Positions 9,136-18,039 of a DNA stretch of 64,000 nt are shown here, piece by piece (position 1 is the stretch's first letter; the number at the start of each line of letters is the position of its first letter). Position numbers and translations under genes: made by a program. The stretch comes from Hylemonella sp. GTDB lineage: Bacteria; Pseudomonadota; Gammaproteobacteria; Burkholderiales; Burkholderiaceae_C. The DNA lies in assembly GCA_030695415.1 (NCBI GenBank), contig JAUYQZ010000003.1:1-64000 (forward strand), in the 5' to 3' direction. The notes below the pieces were generated by a model. It was not told where the DNA came from. It did not search any database and was given only the letters and a program-made list of their open reading frames with translations.

Positions 9136-9486
9136 ATGAACGATCTGCATCCCTTGCTCGAATGGCTGGCCGCAGCGCTGCTGCTGTTGGCGGCCTTTTT
9201 CCTGCTGGTCGGCGCCATCGGCCTGGTGCGCCTGCCCGACTTCTTCATGCGCCTGCACGCGCCCACCAAGGCCTCCACGCTGGGTGTGGGTGGCGTGCTG
9301 CTGGCCAGCATGGTGGTGGCACTGGGCCAGGGCCGCATCGGGTTTGCCGAGCTGCTCATCACCCTGTTCGTCTTCGTCACCGCGCCGGTCTCGGCCAACC
9401 TCATGGCCCAGGCCGCGCTGCACCTGCGCGTGGCCAGCCGCGCCGCGCCGCCGGCCGACGCCGTGCCGGAGCGACGCGCGGACTGA
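9136..9486 (+). CDS. mrpG: Cation/proton antiporter subunit G (MrpG/PhaG)
   Basis: Product of 116 aa with three membrane helices. The MrpG signature IGLVRLPDFFMRLHAPTKAS is visible. AAGGAG lies just ahead of the ATG. It is the last gene of the antiporter operon; a 140-base gap to the fumarase gene contains a CCGGCTG/CAGCCGG hairpin (near 9510-9525) without a T-run. Confidence 0.9.
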   Translation: MNDLHPLLEWLAAALLLLAAFFLLVGAIGLVRLPDFFMRLHAPTKASTLGVGGVLLASMVVALGQGRIGFAELLITLFVFVTAPVSANLMAQAALHLRVASRAAPPADAVPERRAD

Positions 9487-9626
9487 TCCCCCGGGGGGTT
9501 TACCCCAGCGCCGGCTGTCAGCCGGGCGTAACGCAGCCTGTCAAAATAGCGGGCTGCGGTCCACCGACCGCCTGCCCCGTGCGCCCCGACCTCCAGGGTG
9601 CTGTCCATCGAGAACGAGTACAGACC

Positions 9627-11180
9627 ATGACCACGTACATCAAGCAAGCCGACCTGATCGAATCCGTCGCTGCCGCCCTGCAGTACATCAGCTACTACCA
9701 CCCGGCCGATTACATCGCCCACCTGGCCCGCGCCTACGCGCGCGAGCAGAGCCCGGCGGCCAAGGACGCCATCGCCCAGATCCTGACCAACAGCAAGATG
9801 AGCGCCGTGGGGCACCGCCCGATGTGCCAGGACACCGGCATCGTCAATGTCTTCCTCAAGGTCGGCATGGACGTACGCTGGGACGGCTTCACCGGCAGCC
9901 TGGAAGACGCCATCAACGAAGGCGTGCGCCGTGCCTACAACCACCCCGACAACACCCTGCGCGCCAGCGTGCTGGCCGACCCGCATTTCGCCCGCAAGAA
10001 CACCGGCGACAACACCCCTGCGGTGATCTTCACCGAGATCGTCGCCGGGGACAAGGTCGAGGTGACCGTGGCCGCCAAGGGCGGTGGCAGCGAGAACAAG
10101 AGCAAGATGGTCATGATGAACCCCAGCGACTCCATCGTTGACTGGGTGCTCAAGACCGTACCCACCATGGGCGCGGGCTGGTGCCCGCCCGGCATGCTGG
10201 GCATCGGCATCGGCGGCACGGCCGAGAAGGCCGTCCTCATGGCCAAGGAAAGCCTGATGGACGACCTGGACATGTACGAACTGCAGACCAAGGCGTCCAA
10301 GGGCGAGAAGCTGAGCCAGGTGGAAGAGCTGCGCCTGGAGCTGTTTGACAAGGTCAACGCGCTGGGCATCGGCGCGCAGGGCCTGGGCGGCCTGACCACC
10401 GTGCTGGACGTCAAGATCAAGATGTATCCCACGCACGCAGCCAGCAAGCCCGTGGCCATGATCCCCAACTGCGCCGCCACCCGCCATGCGCACTTCGTGA
10501 TGGATGGTTCGGGCCCGGTCTACCTGGACCCGCCCAGCCTGGACCTCTGGCCCAACGTGAACTGGACACCCGACACCCAGAAGAGCAAGCGAGTGGACCT
10601 GAACAAGCTGACCCAGGCAGAGGTCGCCAGTTGGAAGCCAGGCGACACCCTGCTGCTCAACGGCAAGATGCTCACCGGCCGCGACGCGGCGCACAAGCGC
10701 ATCGCCGACATGCTGTCCAAGGGCGAGAAGCTGCCGGTGGACTTCACGAACCGGGTGATCTACTACGTGGGCCCGGTCGACCCGGTCAGGGGCGAGGCCG
10801 TGGGCCCCGCCGGCCCCACCACCGCCACCCGCATGGACAAGTTCACCGAGACCATGCTGGGCCAGACCGGTCTGATTGCCATGATCGGCAAGGCCGAGCG
10901 CGGCCCGGAGGCGGTCGAGGTCATCCGCAAGCACAGGAGCGCCTACCTCATGGCCGTGGGCGGCGCCGCCTACCTGGTCAGCAAAGCCATCAAGACCGCC
11001 AAGGTGGTGGGCTTTGCCGATCTGGGCATGGAAGCCATCTACGAGTTCGACGTCGTGGACATGCCCGTCACCGTGGCCGTGGACGCCGGCGGCACCAGCG
11101 CGCACGTCACCGGCCCGGCTGAATGGAGCCGCCGCATCGCCTCCGGCGAGTTCAAGGGTATCTCGCTCACGACCGCCTGA
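9627..11180 (+). CDS. fumA: Class I fumarate hydratase (4Fe-4S, oxygen-sensitive type)
   Basis: Product of 517 aa that hydrates fumarate to malate in the TCA cycle, in the cytoplasm. Cysteines expected to hold the [4Fe-4S] cluster occur in the family contexts RPMCQDTGIVNVF, GWCPPGMLGIGIGG and IPNCAATRHAHF. The C-terminal beta domain follows (EAVGPAGPTTATRMDKFTE, GFADLGMEAIYEFDV). The reading frame is open further upstream through mrpG, but ATG 9627 begins the conserved family N-terminus (MTTYIKQADLIES). The stop is followed after only five bases by the start of the racemase gene, so the two are probably co-transcribed. Confidence 0.93.
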   Translation: MTTYIKQADLIESVAAALQYISYYHPADYIAHLARAYAREQSPAAKDAIAQILTNSKMSAVGHRPMCQDTGIVNVFLKVGMDVRWDGFTGSLEDAINEGVRRAYNHPDNTLRASVLADPHFARKNTGDNTPAVIFTEIVAGDKVEVTVAAKGGGSENKSKMVMMNPSDSIVDWVLKTVPTMGAGWCPPGMLGIGIGGTAEKAVLMAKESLMDDLDMYELQTKASKGEKLSQVEELRLELFDKVNALGIGAQGLGGLTTVLDVKIKMYPTHAASKPVAMIPNCAATRHAHFVMDGSGPVYLDPPSLDLWPNVNWTPDTQKSKRVDLNKLTQAEVASWKPGDTLLLNGKMLTGRDAAHKRIADMLSKGEKLPVDFTNRVIYYVGPVDPVRGEAVGPAGPTTATRMDKFTETMLGQTGLIAMIGKAERGPEAVEVIRKHRSAYLMAVGGAAYLVSKAIKTAKVVGFADLGMEAIYEFDVVDMPVTVAVDAGGTSAHVTGPAEWSRRIASGEFKGISLTTA

Positions 11181-11185
11181 ATTCT

Positions 11186-11980
11186 GTGAGCACGCGACCG
11201 GTCGGCGTCTTCGATAGCGGCATTGGAGGCCTGAGCGTCCTTCAGGCGCTGCGCGCGGAGTTGCCGCACCAGTCCTTTGTCTACGTGGCCGACAGCGGAC
11301 ACGCACCCTATGGAGAGCGTGAACCGGGCCACGTGATCGACCGCTCGCAGGCGATCACGAGATACCTGATCCAGGCCCATGACATCCAGGGCTTGGTGGT
11401 GGCCTGCAACACGGCCACGGCGGCCGCCATTTCCTTGCTGCGCCAGCAGCACCCGGAGTTGCCCATCGTGGGTGTCGAGCCGGCGCTCAAGCCAGCTGCG
11501 CTGGCCAGCCACACGCACCGCGTGGGCGTGCTGGCCACGCGCGGCACTCTGGACAGCGCCAAGTTTCAGGCTCTGCTGGAATCCCTGCACGGGCAGGCCG
11601 ACTTCGTTCTGCAAGCCTGCGACGGCCTGGCCGACGCCATTGAACGTCAGGACAGCGAACGCATCGCGTCGCTGGGGCGCCGCTACCTCCAGGCGCTGGG
11701 CCCTTGTGGGCGCGATGCCGGCAAGATCGACACCGTGGTGCTGGGCTGCACCCATTACCCGCTGGTCGCCGACACTCTGCAATCACTGCTGGGTCCGCAG
11801 GTGGAACTGGTTGCCAGCGGCCTCCCGGTGGCACGGCAGACGCGCCGTGTGCTGCCGCACGTTGCTGACACCGGCCACGCCACCCTGCGCTGCTTGACCA
11901 CCGGATCGGCCGACCAGTTGCAGACCGCCGTGCAGCGCTGGCTGCAACCGCTGGGTGGGGTCGAAACCGTCAGGATTTGA
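11186..11980 (+). CDS. murI: Glutamate racemase
   Basis: Product of 264 aa that makes D-glutamate for peptidoglycan. The catalytic pattern is complete: Asp10 in GVFDSGIGGLSV, Cys74 in VACNTATAA, and Cys188/His190 in GCTHYPL. The start is GTG at 11186; earlier in-frame starts lie inside the fumarase gene and would add non-conserved residues. Length is normal for MurI. Confidence 0.93.
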   Translation: MSTRPVGVFDSGIGGLSVLQALRAELPHQSFVYVADSGHAPYGEREPGHVIDRSQAITRYLIQAHDIQGLVVACNTATAAAISLLRQQHPELPIVGVEPALKPAALASHTHRVGVLATRGTLDSAKFQALLESLHGQADFVLQACDGLADAIERQDSERIASLGRRYLQALGPCGRDAGKIDTVVLGCTHYPLVADTLQSLLGPQVELVASGLPVARQTRRVLPHVADTGHATLRCLTTGSADQLQTAVQRWLQPLGGVETVRI

Positions 11981-12031
11981 GACGAGCCGGCTCGATGGGT
12001 GCTGAGATCACCGCGTCGCCCCCTGCCCTGC

Positions 12032-12526
12032 TTACTTGCGACGACCTGCCCGGTATTCCCAGGGCGGAATGGGTTGGCTGTCACGCCAGAGTCCGGCACG
12101 CCGCTCGCGGGCATCGGCCTGCGCGGCAGCGTAGGCCTGCCGATCCTGCTCCGCCAGATCGTGGGCACGGGATGGGTCGTACCAGGCCGAGCCGTCGGCA
12201 AGCAGCTCCAGGCTGACATCCCGCCCCGAAACCACGACCGTGCCCAGGCGCGGTGAGGCGCCCTGGCGTGGCACCTCCACCGTCACGTACTTCTGAAAAA
12301 CGAACTCGCGCAAGGCGTCCTCCGAGCGCTGGGCATGCTTCTGGAACTTCTCCGGTGCATCGATGCCCACCAACCGTACGGTGTGCTGGACCTTGCGCTC
12401 ATCGCGCACGCGGATGGTGTCAGCACTGACGATGGCGACCACCTGGCCCTGCAAGGTACCGGCAAGGGCTGTCGGACTCGACAGCAGCAGGAGCAGGGAG
12501 GCGAAGAGGGTGAGGATGGATCTCAT
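12032..12526 (-). CDS. Secreted staphylococcal-nuclease-like (SNase) protein
   Basis: Product of 164 aa with a cleavable signal peptide (residues 1-22, MRSILTLFASLLLLLSSPTA) and a single thermonuclease-type OB-fold domain. The metal/active-site region shows DTIRVRDE and VRLVGIDAPE, giving the expected Arg and Glu. A segment equivalent to the second catalytic Arg (RLGTVVVSGRDVSLELLADG) follows. It is predicted to cut nucleic acids in the periplasm or outside the cell. The gene is convergent with murI and its start lies about 19 bases from the 3' end of the tRNA-Pro gene on the same strand. Confidence 0.85.
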   Translation of the reverse strand: MRSILTLFASLLLLLSSPTALAGTLQGQVVAIVSADTIRVRDERKVQHTVRLVGIDAPEKFQKHAQRSEDALREFVFQKYVTVEVPRQGASPRLGTVVVSGRDVSLELLADGSAWYDPSRAHDLAEQDRQAYAAAQADARERRAGLWRDSQPIPPWEYRAGRRK

Positions 12527-12544
12527 GGAGATCAGACAGAAAGA

Positions 12545-12621
12545 TGGTCGGGGCGATACGATTCGAACGTACGACCCTCTGCTCCCAAAGCAGATGCGCT
12601 ACCAGGCTGCGCTACGCCCCG
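12545..12621 (-). tRNA. tRNA-Pro (anticodon TGG)
   Basis: Read on the minus strand the gene folds as a standard 77-nt cloverleaf. The acceptor arms CGGGGCG (12615-12621) and CGCCCCG (12549-12555) pair fully; the anticodon loop is TTTGGGA flanked by CTGCT/AGCAG; the T arm contains GTTCGAATC; an encoded CCA occupies 12545-12547. It lies upstream of, and in the same direction as, the nuclease gene. Confidence 0.95.
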
Positions 12622-12693
12622 ACTAGCTGCGTATTCTACTGGCATGCCCCTACAATTCCCCGCAAGACGCTGTGCTTGGGATAAAGTTTACCC

Positions 12694-13458
12694 ATGCGCG
12701 CAAGTTCCTTTCCCCTGCCCTGGCTCGCGCCTGGTGAAGGATTTCCGCCTGCCAGCCAGGCTTGGGGGGCACGCTCGGATGCACCCGGCCTTCTGGCTGC
12801 CGGTGGCAGCCTGGATGTCGACAGCCTGTGCCAAGCCTATGGGCACGGCATCTTCCCCTGGTTCAGCACGGGACAGCCGATCCTCTGGTGGAGCCCGGAC
12901 CCTCGGATGGTGCTGGAGGTGGCCAAGTTCCGGCTGCATCGCTCACTGCGCAAGACCTTGCAGAAATTCATCTCGACCGATGGGTGCGAAATCCGCTTCG
13001 ATTCCGCATTTGACGAAGTGATCAGCGCCTGTGCCAACAGCCCGCGCGAGGGCCAGGACGGTACCTGGATCGTGCCGCCGATGGTGCAGGCCTATGGCGA
13101 ACTGCACCGCGCCGGCCACGCGCACAGCGTCGAGACCTGGATCAACGGACGCCTCGCCGGTGGGCTCTACTGCATCGCCTTGGGACAAGCGGTGTTCGGT
13201 GAATCCATGTTCGCACGCGTCACGGACGCGTCCAAGATCGCGCTGGCCGCCCTGGTGGCATTTTGTCGCTGCCAAGGTATCGCCGTGATTGACTGCCAGC
13301 AGAACACCCAGCACCTCGCCTCGCTGGGCGCCCGCGAAGTCCCGCGTGTGGATTTTTTGCGCCACATCGCAGCCGCACAGACGCAGCCCGGGCCCCGCTG
13401 GCACTTCGACACCCTATACTGGGATCAACTGATGATGCCCCCCGCGGAGTCGACGTGA
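12694..13458 (+). CDS. aat: Leucyl/phenylalanyl-tRNA-protein transferase
   Basis: Product of 254 aa. It attaches Leu or Phe to proteins with N-terminal Lys/Arg, feeding them to ClpS/ClpAP (bacterial N-degron pathway). Family blocks are visible: [54 protein letters not shown] and [16 protein letters not shown]. The stop overlaps the GTG of bpt by four bases, so the two N-end-rule transferases are translationally coupled. Confidence 0.94.
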   Translation: MRASSFPLPWLAPGEGFPPASQAWGARSDAPGLLAAGGSLDVDSLCQAYGHGIFPWFSTGQPILWWSPDPRMVLEVAKFRLHRSLRKTLQKFISTDGCEIRFDSAFDEVISACANSPREGQDGTWIVPPMVQAYGELHRAGHAHSVETWINGRLAGGLYCIALGQAVFGESMFARVTDASKIALAALVAFCRCQGIAVIDCQQNTQHLASLGAREVPRVDFLRHIAAAQTQPGPRWHFDTLYWDQLMMPPAEST

Positions 13459-14222
13459 CGCACCTCAAGGATCTGCCCCTCCAGAGTCTGCAGTTCTATG
13501 CCACGGCCCCCTACCCGTGCAGCTACCTGAGCGGCCGTCTGGCACGCTCCCAGGTGGCCACGCCCAGCCACCTCATCAACAACTCCACCTACTCAGGACT
13601 GGTTTCCCAGGGCTTTCGCCGCAGCGGGATGTTCACCTACCGGCCACACTGCGATGGCTGCCAGGCCTGCATTCCGCTGCGCGTGCGCGTGCAGGACTTC
13701 CAGCCCAAACGCAGCCAGCGCCGCGCCTGGCAACAGCATCAGGACTTGCAGGTCCGTGTCTCGCGCCTGTGCTTCACGCCCGAACACTACCAGCTCTATC
13801 TGCGCTACCAGAACGGCCGACACGCCGGTGGCGGCATGGACCAGGACAGCATCGACCAGTACACGCAGTTCCTGCTGCAAAGCCGCGTCAATTCGCGTCT
13901 GGTCGAGTTCCGTGAAACGCTGGACGACGGCTCGCCCGGTCCGCTACGCATGGTCTCGGTGCTGGACGTGCTGGACGACGGCCTCTCGGCGGTCTACACC
14001 TTCTACGATCCGGAGCGCGAAGCCAGCTATGGCACCTACAGCGTGCTCTGGCAGATCGAGCAGGCACGCCTGCTGGGCTTGCCGCATGTCTACCTCGGCT
14101 ACTGGATCGAGGACAGTCAGAAGATGAACTACAAGGCACGCTTCGGTCCGCACGAACTGCTGGTGCAAGGCCAGTGGCTGGCGGTCAACCGCGATGGTGA
14201 GATGTCGCCGGCCAAAGATTGA
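13455..14222 (+). CDS. bpt: Aspartate/glutamate leucyltransferase
   Basis: Product of 255 aa of the Bpt (Ate1-related) family, which adds Leu to N-terminal Asp/Glu. The N-terminal part contains the Cys-containing [13 protein letters not shown] and the [12 protein letters not shown] motif; the C-terminal half shows YFLD-type acyltransferase features ([38 protein letters not shown]). The start is GTG 13455, inside the aat stop (GTGA). Confidence 0.93.
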   Translation: MTHLKDLPLQSLQFYATAPYPCSYLSGRLARSQVATPSHLINNSTYSGLVSQGFRRSGMFTYRPHCDGCQACIPLRVRVQDFQPKRSQRRAWQQHQDLQVRVSRLCFTPEHYQLYLRYQNGRHAGGGMDQDSIDQYTQFLLQSRVNSRLVEFRETLDDGSPGPLRMVSVLDVLDDGLSAVYTFYDPEREASYGTYSVLWQIEQARLLGLPHVYLGYWIEDSQKMNYKARFGPHELLVQGQWLAVNRDGEMSPAKD

Positions 14223-14264
14223 TTTCACGAGGTAAAATCGGGGTCAACTGCAGGAGCGTACCCG

Positions 14265-15056
14265 ATGAAAAAGAAAGATCCGGATGCCGTCGTCACGCCA
14301 ACCGTGCAGGTGATCGAGCGGATGTTCACCCTGATGGATGTGCTGGCCTCGCGCGAAGAAGCCATCTCACTCAAGGAAATCAGCGAGAAAACCGGGCTCC
14401 ATCCGTCCACGGCGCACCGCATTCTCAACGACCTGGCCACGGGACGCTACGTCGATCGCCCCCAGCCCGGTAACTACCGCCTCGGCATGCGCCTGCTCGA
14501 ACTGGGCAATCTGGTCAAGGCCCGCCTCAATGTGCGCGATGCCGCCATCACGCCCATGCGCGAACTGCACCGCCTGATCCAGCAACCGGTCAACCTGAGC
14601 ATGCGTCAGGGCGACGAGATCGTCTACATCGAGCGCGCCTACAGCGAGCGCTCAGGCATGCAGGTGGTGCGTGCCATCGGCGGCCGCGCGCCCCTGCATC
14701 TCACCTCCGTGGGCAAGCTCTTCCTGGCGGCGGACGATCCTCAACGCGTGCGAGCCTACGCAACCCGCACCGGCCTGGCCGGTCATACCAAGAACAGCAT
14801 CACCCAGTTACCGGTACTGGAGCGCGAACTGGCCAAGGTTCGCCAGTACAGCGTGGCCCACGACGATGAGGAACTGGAACTGGGCGTGCACTGCATGGCC
14901 GCTGGCATCCATGATGATCAGGGTCGACTAGTGGCGGGGCTCTCCATTTCCGCCCCGACCGGGCGGCTGGACAAAGAGTGGCTGCCCAAGCTACAGACCA
15001 TGGCCAGCGAGATCTCCCGCATGTTGGGCTACCAGCCGGGTGCGCCCAAACGCTGA
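14265..15056 (+). CDS. IclR-family transcriptional regulator
   Basis: Product of 263 aa. The N-terminal winged helix-turn-helix spans residues ~15-75 (ISLKEISEKTGLHPSTAHRI); the C-terminal IclR effector domain spans ~90-255 (GGRAPLHLTSVGKLFLAADD, ELELGVHCMAAGIHD). The ligand and targets are unknown. No catabolic gene adjoins it: bpt is 42 bases upstream and a strong terminator follows. It therefore probably regulates genes elsewhere or itself. Confidence 0.88.
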   Translation: MKKKDPDAVVTPTVQVIERMFTLMDVLASREEAISLKEISEKTGLHPSTAHRILNDLATGRYVDRPQPGNYRLGMRLLELGNLVKARLNVRDAAITPMRELHRLIQQPVNLSMRQGDEIVYIERAYSERSGMQVVRAIGGRAPLHLTSVGKLFLAADDPQRVRAYATRTGLAGHTKNSITQLPVLERELAKVRQYSVAHDDEELELGVHCMAAGIHDDQGRLVAGLSISAPTGRLDKEWLPKLQTMASEISRMLGYQPGAPKR

Positions 15057-15062
15057 CTGATA

Positions 15063-15090
15063 AACAAAGGGCGCCGCGGCGCCCTTTGTT
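15063..15090. terminator. Bidirectional terminator hairpin between the IclR gene and the endopeptidase gene
   Basis: A perfect 13-bp stem: AACAAAGGGCGCC, two bases, then GGCGCCCTTTGTT. A-rich/T-rich outer pairs make it usable from both sides. It sits between two convergent genes. Confidence 0.8.
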
Positions 15091-15111
15091 CGATCAGCCG
15101 CCTGCCAAGCC

Positions 15112-16140
15112 TCAGAGGAAGTGCGATGCGCGACCGTCCACCTCGTTCTCGGTCAGTGGCACCAATTTTACCGGGTTTGACTCGACCCAGCGACGCACCC
15201 GCTCGGCGTCTCCCAAGCGGCTGAGCTTGCCGGCCGAATCCAGGAACACCATGATGACCTTGCGCCCGGCCACCTTGGCCTGCATCACCAGACACTGACC
15301 CGCCTCGGAGATGTAGCCGGTCTTCTGCAGACCGATGTCCCAGCTAGGATTGAGGACCAGACGGTTGGTGTTGCTGAACATGAGCTTGCGGCGCCCCACG
15401 GCCACCTGGTAGTTCGGCGACGTGGAATACTCGCGCAGCAGCGGGTCATCGGAACTCACGTCGACCAGCACCGCCAGATCGCGGGCACTCGAACGGTTCT
15501 TGCTGGACAGCCCGGTCGGCTCGGCAAAGTTGGTGTCCTGCATGCCCAGCAGCTGGGCCTTGGCATTCATCATCTCGACGAAGACCTGCAGCCCACCCGG
15601 GTAGGTCCGTCCCAAGGCGTGGGCCGCACGGTTCTCGCTGGACATCAGCGCCAGGTGCATCAACTCGCCACGGCTCAAGGTCGAACCCACCCGCAGACGC
15701 GACGCGCTCCATTTCTCCGTGTCGACATCAGCCTGGGTGATGGTGATCATCTCGTCCAGCGGCAATTCGGCCTCGCTGACAAGCAGCGTCGTCATGAGCT
15801 TGGTCAGGGAGGCGATCGGCAGCACGGCATCCTCGTTCTTGCTGAACAGGACTTCCTGAGTCTCCTGATCGATCACGAAGGCCACGCTAGAGCGCAAGGC
15901 GAGCGGATCTCGAACGCCATGCAATCCGGCTTTCATGCCATCCGAGGGGCGCACAGAGCGGGCGACCGGGCGTTTGACGAACTTGCGCTTGGCGTTGTAG
16001 TCGCTTTTGACCACTGTTCGCTTGACGTTGGACTGCGCGTCCTTGCCACCGGAGGAGGCGGCGAGAACGGAACTGGATGCCGCGGCCAGCGCCACCATTG
16101 ATGCCGCCAGGAATCCAATAAAACGATGCGAATGACCCAC
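15112..16140 (-). CDS. pbpG: D-alanyl-D-alanine endopeptidase, PBP7/8 type
   Basis: Product of 342 aa, an S11-family penicillin-binding protein acting in the periplasm on peptidoglycan cross-links. The start is GTG 16140 with AAGG upstream, giving a signal peptide at ~1-27; the frame is open further up but without a signal sequence at the front. Active-site motifs in order: SLTK (Ser111, Lys114), SEN (168-170) and KTG (273-275). A basic linker (residues ~38-65) precedes the catalytic domain. Confidence 0.9.
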   Translation of the reverse strand: MGHSHRFIGFLAASMVALAAASSSVLAASSGGKDAQSNVKRTVVKSDYNAKRKFVKRPVARSVRPSDGMKAGLHGVRDPLALRSSVAFVIDQETQEVLFSKNEDAVLPIASLTKLMTTLLVSEAELPLDEMITITQADVDTEKWSASRLRVGSTLSRGELMHLALMSSENRAAHALGRTYPGGLQVFVEMMNAKAQLLGMQDTNFAEPTGLSSKNRSSARDLAVLVDVSSDDPLLREYSTSPNYQVAVGRRKLMFSNTNRLVLNPSWDIGLQKTGYISEAGQCLVMQAKVAGRKVIMVFLDSAGKLSRLGDAERVRRWVESNPVKLVPLTENEVDGRASHFL

Positions 16141-16290
16141 CAGTCCAACCTTGCAAAAAGTAGGGGGAGCGACGCCAAACGAATCTGACACCCCGATGAG
16201 CAAGGTTATACCGAAAATATCACGTCGAATCAACCACTTGTGTGGTTTTTCTAAACAATCACTTACATCTTCTGTCAATCTGACCGTGCT

Positions 16291-17829
16291 TTAGCCTTGG
16301 GCCGCTACGCGATCGGCCTTGCTCTGAAGCTTGTTGAGTGCGCTGAGGTAGGCCTTGGCGGACGCCACGACGATGTCGGGGTCGGAGCCCACGCCGTTGA
16401 CCACACGCCCACTGTTCTGCAGACGCACCGTGACTTCCCCCTGGCTCTCCGTCGAGCCGCTGATCGCATTGACCGAGTAAAGCACCATCTCGGCACCGCT
16501 CTTGACGTGCGATTCGATGGCCTTGAGAGAGGCGTCCACGGGGCCGTTGCCGTCCGACTCGCCGTGCACCTCCTTGCCCGCCACCGTGATCACGATGGAT
16601 GCATGCGGACGTTCACCCGTTTCGCTATGCTGCGCAAGAGAGACAAAACCGTACTGCTCCTTCTCGCTGGTCACACTCTCATCGCTCACGAGAGCCAGAA
16701 TGTCCTCGTCGAAGATCTCGCTCTTGCGGTCGGCCAGCTCCTTGAAGCGAGCAAAGGCCGTGTTGAGCTCCCCCTCGCTCTGCAGGCTCACCCCCAGATC
16801 CTGCAGGCGCTGCTTGAAAGCGTTGCGCCCGGACAGTTTGCCCAGCACGATCTTGTTGGCACTCCAGCCCACGTCCTCCGCGCGCATGATCTCGTAGGTG
16901 TCGCGCGCCTTGAGTACGCCATCCTGGTGAATGCCCGAAGCGTGGGCGAAGGCGTTGGCACCCACCACGGCCTTGTTGGGTTGCACCACGAAACCGGTCG
17001 TCTGGCTCACCATGCGGCTGGCAGACACGATCTGGGTGGTGTCGATACCGACATCGAGGTTGAAGTAGTCACGCCGGGTTTTCACCGCCATGACGATCTC
17101 CTCCAGGCTGCAGTTGCCGGCACGCTCACCCAGGCCGTTGATGGTGCACTCAACCTGACGTGCTCCGCCTATCTTCACACCGGCCAGGGAGTTGGCCACG
17201 GCCATGCCCAGGTCATTGTGGCAATGCACTGACCAGATCGCCTTGTCCGAGTTGGGAATGCGCTCACGCAGGGTCTTGATGAAGTTGCCATACAACTCGG
17301 GGACGGCATAGCCCACGGTGTCGGGAATATTCAGGGTGGTAGCCCCTTCCTTGATGACCGCCTCCAGCACGCGGCACAGGAAGTCCATATCGCTGCGATA
17401 GCCGTCTTCCGGGCTGAACTCGATGTCCTCCACCAGATTGCGCGCAAACCGCACGGACAGCTTGGCCTGCTCCAGCACCTGCTCTGGCGTCATGCGCAGC
17501 TTTTTTTCCATGTGCAGGGCTGACGTGGCAATGAAGGTGTGGATGCGGGCCCGGTTGGCACCCTTGAGCGCTTCAGCGGCACGCGAGATGTCGCGATCAT
17601 TGGCCCGGGAAAGCGAGCAGATCGTGGAATCCTTGATGGCATTCGCAATGCCCTGCACCGCCTCGAAGTCCCCGTTGGAACTGGCTGCGAACCCGGCCTC
17701 GATCACGTCCACCTTCAGGCGTTCGAGTTGGCGGGCAATGCGCAGCTTCTCGTCCTTGGTCATGGACGCACCCGGTGACTGCTCGCCGTCACGCAAAGTG
17801 GTATCGAAAATGATCAGTTTGTCAGCCAT
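16291..17829 (-). CDS. leuA: 2-isopropylmalate synthase
   Basis: Product of 512 aa, first committed step of leucine synthesis (acetyl-CoA plus 2-oxoisovalerate). The catalytic TIM barrel shows [11 protein letters not shown] (residues 10-20) and the metal ligands HCHND (202-206). The C-terminal regulatory domain for leucine feedback (after ~390) is present. AGGAG precedes the ATG. Expression is predicted to be controlled by the leucine attenuator just upstream (17866-17984). It lies downstream of ilvBHC and pssA on the same strand. Confidence 0.95.
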   Translation of the reverse strand: MADKLIIFDTTLRDGEQSPGASMTKDEKLRIARQLERLKVDVIEAGFAASSNGDFEAVQGIANAIKDSTICSLSRANDRDISRAAEALKGANRARIHTFIATSALHMEKKLRMTPEQVLEQAKLSVRFARNLVEDIEFSPEDGYRSDMDFLCRVLEAVIKEGATTLNIPDTVGYAVPELYGNFIKTLRERIPNSDKAIWSVHCHNDLGMAVANSLAGVKIGGARQVECTINGLGERAGNCSLEEIVMAVKTRRDYFNLDVGIDTTQIVSASRMVSQTTGFVVQPNKAVVGANAFAHASGIHQDGVLKARDTYEIMRAEDVGWSANKIVLGKLSGRNAFKQRLQDLGVSLQSEGELNTAFARFKELADRKSEIFDEDILALVSDESVTSEKEQYGFVSLAQHSETGERPHASIVITVAGKEVHGESDGNGPVDASLKAIESHVKSGAEMVLYSVNAISGSTESQGEVTVRLQNSGRVVNGVGSDPDIVVASAKAYLSALNKLQSKADRVAAQG

Positions 17830-17865
17830 CTCAAACTCCTGTTCGCCTTCAGTTCAGACATCAAC

Positions 17866-17909
17866 AACCAAAAAAACAAAAGGCCCGCTGCGTTTGCATA
17901 CGGGCCTTT
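17866..17909 (-). terminator. Leucine attenuator: intrinsic terminator ahead of leuA
   Basis: On the minus strand AAAGGCCCG (17909-17901), a 13-base loop and CGGGCCTTT (17887-17879) form a 9-bp stem followed by TTTGTTTTTTTGG. It lies between the leader peptide stop and leuA. An alternative pairing is possible between ACGGGC inside the leader ORF (17944-17939) and GCCCGT in the 5' arm of the terminator (17905-17900). That supplies the antiterminator expected when a ribosome stalls on the Leu codons. Confidence 0.8.
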
Positions 17910-17927
17910 GATGGGAATGTGCGCGCG

Positions 17928-17984
17928 CTACCGATTCCGCCCGTTTCGGCGTTCAAGCAATAGCAGTAGCGCAAAAAAATTCAT
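17928..17984 (-). CDS. leuL: leu leader peptide (attenuator peptide with five consecutive Leu)
   Basis: An 18-codon ORF, MNFFALLLLLERRNGRNR, ending in TAG. The five Leu codons are CTA CTG CTA TTG CTT, mostly codons that are rare in this CTG-loving genome, as suits a stalling sensor. It stops 19 bases before the terminator stem. Together with the terminator and leuA downstream this is a classical ribosome-mediated leucine attenuator. It is too short to be picked up as an ordinary gene. Confidence 0.82.
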   Translation of the reverse strand: MNFFALLLLLERRNGRNR

Positions 17985-18039
17985 GGCTTCAATGTATCAC
18001 AAATGCTCGACCTGCTCATCGGTGATCTCAACTTCAGCC

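Noticed and set aside
9487..9626. CCGGCTG/CAGCCGG hairpin after mrpG as a terminator
   Set aside because: The stem is short with a minimal loop and there is no T-run, so it is not called as a terminator.
8796..11306. Long open frame of 836 codons on the minus strand
   Set aside because: It is the mirror of mrpF, mrpG and the fumarase gene. Its sequence is His/Gly/Ala-rich low complexity with no family features, as GC-rich genes often produce on the opposite strand.
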